Source: Citroniella saccharovorans (GTDB taxonomy: Bacteria > Bacillota > Clostridia > Tissierellales > Peptoniphilaceae). From it: DNA of 64,000 bases. This document shows, piece after piece, positions 60,336-64,000 of the stretch. The notes under the pieces are model-generated. The model had not been told where the DNA came from, searched no databases, and was given only the letters and a program-made list of their open reading frames with translations. The DNA lies in assembly GCF_035481615.1 (NCBI RefSeq), contig NZ_JAYKOT010000003.1, positions 62,001 through 126,000 of the forward strand, in the 5' to 3' direction. Made by a program: the position numbers and the translations under genes. Each line of letters opens with the position of its first letter. Position 1 is the first letter of the stretch.

Positions 60336-62484
60336 GTGAAAGTTATAAAAAGAAATGGCTCAAAAGTAGATTTTGATAAAGAAAAAATTGTTGTAGCCAT
60401 TGAAAAAGCCATGAACTCTTCATCTGGAATATACACACCAGGACTTGCTGATAGAATTGCGTCGGAAATTGAAGACTTTGCAAGGGTTTTAAATAGAGAT
60501 ATAACCATATATCAAATTGAAGATCAAGTTTATTATAAATTACTTGAACACAAAAATCCTGCTACGGCTAGGGCTTACGAAAACTACAAGGCAGTTCAAG
60601 CATTTAAAAGAAGAGAAAACACAACTGATGATGATATTATTGGACTATTAAATAAGTCAAATGAAGAGCTTATGACAGAAAATTCCAATAAAGATGCTTT
60701 TATAGTATCAACTCAAAGAGATTTAATAGCTGGGGAAGTATCGAAAGATATCGCAAGAAGAAAACTAATTCCTACAGATATTGTTCAGGCTCATGACTCT
60801 GGAGCAATCCATTTTCACGACATGGATTATATTATTCAGCCAATGTTTAATTGCTGCTTAATAAATCTTGAAGATATGCTTACAAATGGAACTGTAATCA
60901 ATGGCAAAAAAATTGATTCGCCAAAGAGTTTTCAAGTTGCCTGCACAGTAACTACTCAAATAATTGCTCAAATTGCTTCCGGTCAATATGGTGGCCAGTC
61001 AATTAATGGAATAGATAGGATTCTAGCACCATTTGTGAGAAAATCATACAACAAATATTACAAACAAGCTACTGAAGAACAAAAAGAGATTTACCATATA
61101 GAAATAGACGAAGAAAAAGCCAGCGAGATTGCACTTAAGAGGACAAAAAAGGAAATAAAAGATGGTATTCAAACTATGCAATATCAGATAAATACCCTAA
61201 TGACTACAAATGGTCAAGCACCTTTTGTTACCTTATTTATGTACACAAAACCAGGCTATGAGTACGAAAAAGGAAGCTGCTCTAATAACTGAAGAAATTC
61301 TTAGACAGAGAATAGAAGGAATTAAGAATGATAAAGACGTATATGTTACTCCAGCTTTTCCTAAACTTATCTATGTACTAGATGAGCACAATGACCATGA
61401 AGGTTCAAAGTACTATTATTTAACTAAGCTTGCCGCAGAGTGTACAGCAAAGAGAATGTACCCAGACTATATTTCCGCTAAAAAGATGAGAGAAATTTAT
61501 GACGGTAATGTCTTTAGTCCAATGGGATGTAGGTCTTTCTTAGCTCCTTGGAAAGATGAAAATGGAAATTATAAGTTTGATGGAAGATTTAATATGGGAG
61601 TTGTTTCTATTAATCTACCTCAAATTGGCCTATTAACAAAGGGCGATGAAGAAGCTTTCTTTAATCTTTTAGATAAGAGATTGGAGCTTTGCAAGAAGGC
61701 ACTTTTATTTAGATATAATCTTTTAAAAGATGTAACTAGTGATGTTTCTCCTATCCACTGGCAGTATGGTGGCATTGCAAGACTTAAACCAGGAGAAAAA
61801 GTTGAAAAATTCTTAAAGGGTGGATATGCTACTATATCCTTGGGTTATATAGGAATATATGAAGCATCTTTACTTATTACTGGAAAGACTCATACAGATC
61901 CAGAAGGTAAGAGATTTGCCTTGAAGATAATGGATGTTTTAAATGACCATGTAAAAAAATGGAAGAGTGAAACTGGAATTGGTTTTGCCCTATATGGAAC
62001 TCCAGCTGAAAATCTTACAAATAGATTTGCAAAAATTGACAGAACAAGGTTTGGAGAAGTTGAAGGAATTACTGATAAGGGATATTATACAAATTCTTAC
62101 CATGTATTTGTTGGAGAAGAAATTGACGTATTTTCTAAATTTAAATTTGAATCAGATTTTCAAGCAAGATCAACTGGCGGCTGTATATCTTATGCAGAAA
62201 TTCCTAATATGACTAATAATGTTGAAGCAGTTCTTACTATGGTAAAATATATTTCAGACAATATAACTTATGCAGAATTTAATACAAAACTTGATTATTG
62301 CCATGAATGTGGATATGACGGAGAAATTATTGTAAATGATGACAATGAGTGGGAATGTCCACATTGTCACAATAAGGACAAGAAAAAGCTTACTGTAATT
62401 AGAAGAACATGCGGTTATCTTGGGGAAAACTTCTGGAATGAAGGCAGAACCAAAGAAATTAAAGCAAGGGTACTTCACATATAA
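60336..62484 (+). CDS. nrdD: Anaerobic ribonucleoside-triphosphate reductase, frameshifted as sequenced
   Basis: Class III reductase making dNTPs without oxygen. First frame: ATP-cone (VKVIKRNGSKVDFDKEKIV), then HDSGAIHFHDMDY and the NGQAPFVTLFMY barrel strand. It closes after the A5 run at 61267-61271; with one A fewer the join reads YEYEKEAALITEEILRQRI. Second frame: CTAKRMYPDYIS, FNMGVVSINLPQIG, zinc cysteines (CHECGYDGE ... CPHC) and the glycyl-radical RRTCGYLGENFWNEGR. 715 residues, normal length. I favour GTG 60336 (MKVIKRNG, AGGGAG upstream) over ATG 60327. An anaerobe without it needs another reductase, so the break is probably not real. Confidence 0.92.
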
Positions 62485-62984
62485 TGAAATATGCACAAAT
62501 AAGAAAGTTTGATGTCGCCAACGGACCAGGCATTAGAACAAGCATATTTGTAACGGGCTGTACACATAATTGTAAGGGATGTTTCAACAAGGAATATCAA
62601 TCTTTTTCCTATGGGGATGACTGGACTAATAAAGAAACAGAAAAAGTTATAGAGTATTTAAAAGATAAAAATGTATCGGGCCTTACTCTTTTAGGCGGGG
62701 AGCCTTTTCAAAATGTTGATGGTCTTTTAGAAGTTATAAAAGAAGTTAAAAAAAATATAAAAAAAGATATTTGGGCATACTCTGGTTATACATTCGAAGA
62801 AATAATAAATGACCCAAAAAGACTTAAACTTTTAGAAGAGGTTGACGTTTTAGTAGATGGAAAATTTGTAGAAGAAAAAAAGAATTTAAAGCTCAGGTTT
62901 AGAGGCTCATCTAATCAGAGAATTTTAGACTGTAAGAGAAGTCTTGAAGAGCAAAAACCCATCTGGTTAGAGGAATTTAAATAG
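62484..62984 (+). CDS. nrdG: Anaerobic ribonucleotide reductase activating protein
   Basis: 166 residues. Radical SAM activase: the [4Fe-4S] motif is CTHNCKGC (about residues 28-35) in TSIFVTGCTHNCKGCFNKEY, then LLGGEPFQNVDGL and WAYSGYTFEEI. Installs the glycyl radical on NrdD. Its ATG overlaps the nrdD stop (TAATG). Confidence 0.97.
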   Translation: MKYAQIRKFDVANGPGIRTSIFVTGCTHNCKGCFNKEYQSFSYGDDWTNKETEKVIEYLKDKNVSGLTLLGGEPFQNVDGLLEVIKEVKKNIKKDIWAYSGYTFEEIINDPKRLKLLEEVDVLVDGKFVEEKKNLKLRFRGSSNQRILDCKRSLEEQKPIWLEEFK

Positions 62985-63020
62985 AAAAAATCTTACTTTT
63001 TTGCAAGATTGATAGTTTTG

Positions 63021-63176
63021 GCAAAATCCAAAAATTTTACCTAGAAAAATTAATTTCTAAATCATATAAATATGTAAATCTAAAGCTTATTAAGGCGTGG
63101 ATAGTTTGATTTATACCCCCTTTAATTTGATTTATAGTAGATTATTTTTGTTAAAGGTTTATATTTGGATTTTGTC
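63021..63176. repeat. Second copy of the inverted-repeat non-coding element
   Basis: GCAAAATCCAAAA (63021-63033) faces TTTGGATTTTGTC (63164-63176), 130 bases apart. The arm sequence is the same as at 6822-6834/6978-6992 and the size is similar, but the interior differs. No ORF. The whole 62985-63433 gap has no gene. Confidence 0.5.
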
Positions 63177-63192
63177 ATTTTATTAAGATTAT

Positions 63193-63218
63193 AGTCTTGC
63201 TTTTGGCAAGATTTTTTT
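63193..63218 (+). terminator. Terminator downstream of nrdDG
   Basis: AGTCTTGC-TTTTG-GCAAGA then TTTTTTT. A weaker AATCTT/AAGATT hairpin lies right after nrdG (about 62988-63010), with the repeat element between the two. Confidence 0.85.
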
Positions 63219-63238
63219 ATTTAAAAAAACAAATTGAA

Positions 63239-63260
63239 TATAAGTAAAATTTTACTTATA
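63239..63260. promoter_or_regulatory. Perfect 22-bp palindrome, possible operator
   Basis: TATAAGTAAAA and TTTTACTTATA are exact inverse complements, with further TTG/CAA symmetry outside. It lies about 170 bp before the flavin oxidoreductase start and is not followed by a T run. Confidence 0.4.
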
Positions 63261-63433
63261 ACCAATTTATAAGCCTTATTATTGGGTATATATAAATAGC
63301 TATTAAGTTAAATTTTATATAATTTTTGAATAGTGATTTAATTAAGACATAAGAAAAGGAAAAATTATATAAGTATATTCAATTAGAATATAATATTTAA
63401 AAATCACCAAAAAATCATTTTAAGGAGGATGCG

Positions 63434-64000
63434 ATGAAATTATCTATATTAGATCTTATGCCTTTTTTTGAAAACGACACAGAAGCAGCTGTTATCGAAA
63501 GGACCAGAGAAGTTTGCGTAGCAGCGGATGAAATAGGATACAATAGATACTGGATTGCTGAACACCACAACGCCCCAAATGTTATGAGTTCAGCCTCAGC
63601 CATTATGGTTAAAGACTTACTTGAGAGGACTAAGAATATAAGAGTTGGGGCTGGAGGAGTAATGCTTATAAATCACATACCATTTTTGATTGCGGAAACT
63701 TATGGAATGCTTGATGTAATGTATCCGGGTAGAGTTGATTTAGGCCTTGGTAGAGCTCCAGGTACTGACTATAAAACAGCCCAAATTATATATAGAGGAG
63801 ACATACAAGAAGAAAAATTTTTAGAAAGCGTAAACCTACTTAGGAAGTATTTTGATAAAGATGATTCTTCACTAGAATCAAGACCATATCCAGCTGCAGG
63901 TAGGAATATTCCAATAATAATTTTAGGATCTTCTTTATCTTCAGCAAAAATAGCAGCTGAAATTGGCGCTATATATTCATTTGCTGGCCATTTTTCTCCT
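63434..64000 (+). CDS. Luciferase-like (LLM) flavin-dependent oxidoreductase, N-terminal part
   Basis: 189 codons to the window end, frame still open. Bacterial-luciferase-like TIM barrel of the MsnO8 group: KLSILDLMPFFENDTEAAV, GYNRYWIAEHHNAPNVMSSA, VGAGGVMLINHIPFLIAE and GRVDLGLGRAPGTD. Uses reduced flavin in other members; the substrate here is unknown and oxygen use in an anaerobe is uncertain. AAGGAGG precedes ATG 63434, with TATAAT at 63390-63395. Confidence 0.92.
   Translation, partial: MKLSILDLMPFFENDTEAAVIERTREVCVAADEIGYNRYWIAEHHNAPNVMSSASAIMVKDLLERTKNIRVGAGGVMLINHIPFLIAETYGMLDVMYPGRVDLGLGRAPGTDYKTAQIIYRGDIQEEKFLESVNLLRKYFDKDDSSLESRPYPAAGRNIPIIILGSSLSSAKIAAEIGAIYSFAGHFSP

Noticed and set aside
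63434..64000. Linking the luciferase-like gene to the 38.6-42.2 kb flavoprotein operon as one sulfur pathway
   Set aside because: They are more than 20 kb apart with no shared motif or regulator visible; only the flavin theme connects them.

Overview
The window is about 30% GC, with tight runs of co-directional genes, AGGAGG-type ribosome binding sites, TATAAT promoters, NrdDG ribonucleotide reductase, CWB2 cell-wall anchors, a large Bacillus-type SRP RNA and an anaerobic (early cobalt insertion) B12 pathway. This points to an obligately anaerobic low-GC Gram-positive. A Tissierellia/Peptoniphilaceae member, with a maltose operon as in saccharolytic Anaerococcus-like cocci, is my inference and not proven.

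Layout. 1-900: DUF1893 protein tail and an ECF S-component. 1255-5952: a 1565-residue surface protein with two FIVAR repeats and three CWB2 repeats. 6126-15502: UPF0340 gene, then pcrA, ligA, gatCAB, rdgB and a YfcE-like phosphodiesterase. 15788-31352: tetrapyrrole/corrin block: sirC, hemC, cobA-hemD, hemB, then a cobalamin riboswitch controlling cbiMNQOLKACDETFGHJ. 31386-32954: IS3-family element inside the terminator of that operon. 33605-37631: ZIP transporter, DegV, a membrane/coiled-coil protein and a phosphoesterase. 37640-38236: three tRNAs. 38591-42163: an unusual four-gene operon (acyl-CoA-dehydrogenase-like flavoprotein, cytosolic PhnD-like binding protein, MetE-like methyltransferase, OsmC-like protein). 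42226-42931: IS200-like element without tnpB. 43136-45982: CWB2 glucosaminidase, yaaA, bcp. 46276-53606: maltodextrin uptake and use (malE, small membrane gene, malF, malG, msmX-like ATPase, malQ). 53688-54046: SRP RNA and tRNA-Ser. 54208-62984: dnaX-ybaB-recR, hutI and a cyclodeaminase, pgpA, viroplasmin-RNase H, NrdR-controlled nrdDG. 63434-end: luciferase-like flavin oxidoreductase, cut by the window edge.

How it works together. The hem/cob and cbi genes take porphobilinogen from 5-aminolevulinate to uroporphyrinogen III, precorrin-2 and sirohydrochlorin, insert cobalt (CbiK, fed by the CbiMNQO transporter), and contract the ring to cobyrinate a,c-diamide. ALA synthesis (hemA/hemL) and the late steps (cbiP, cbiB, cobU/S/T) are not here. 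The mal block imports maltodextrins and rearranges them in the cytosol.

Main curiosities. (1) Seven genes, several of them normally essential, are each broken by one apparent extra base, mostly inside A or T runs. Each is restored to full family length by removing it, which looks like systematic sequence error but should be checked as possible slippage. (2) CbiA lacks the glutaminase cysteine. (3) The IS3 element and a 50-bp relic of it both sit in the loops of terminator hairpins. (4) The 38.6-42.2 kb operon matches no pathway I know. (5) MalF carries a long coiled-coil N-terminus.
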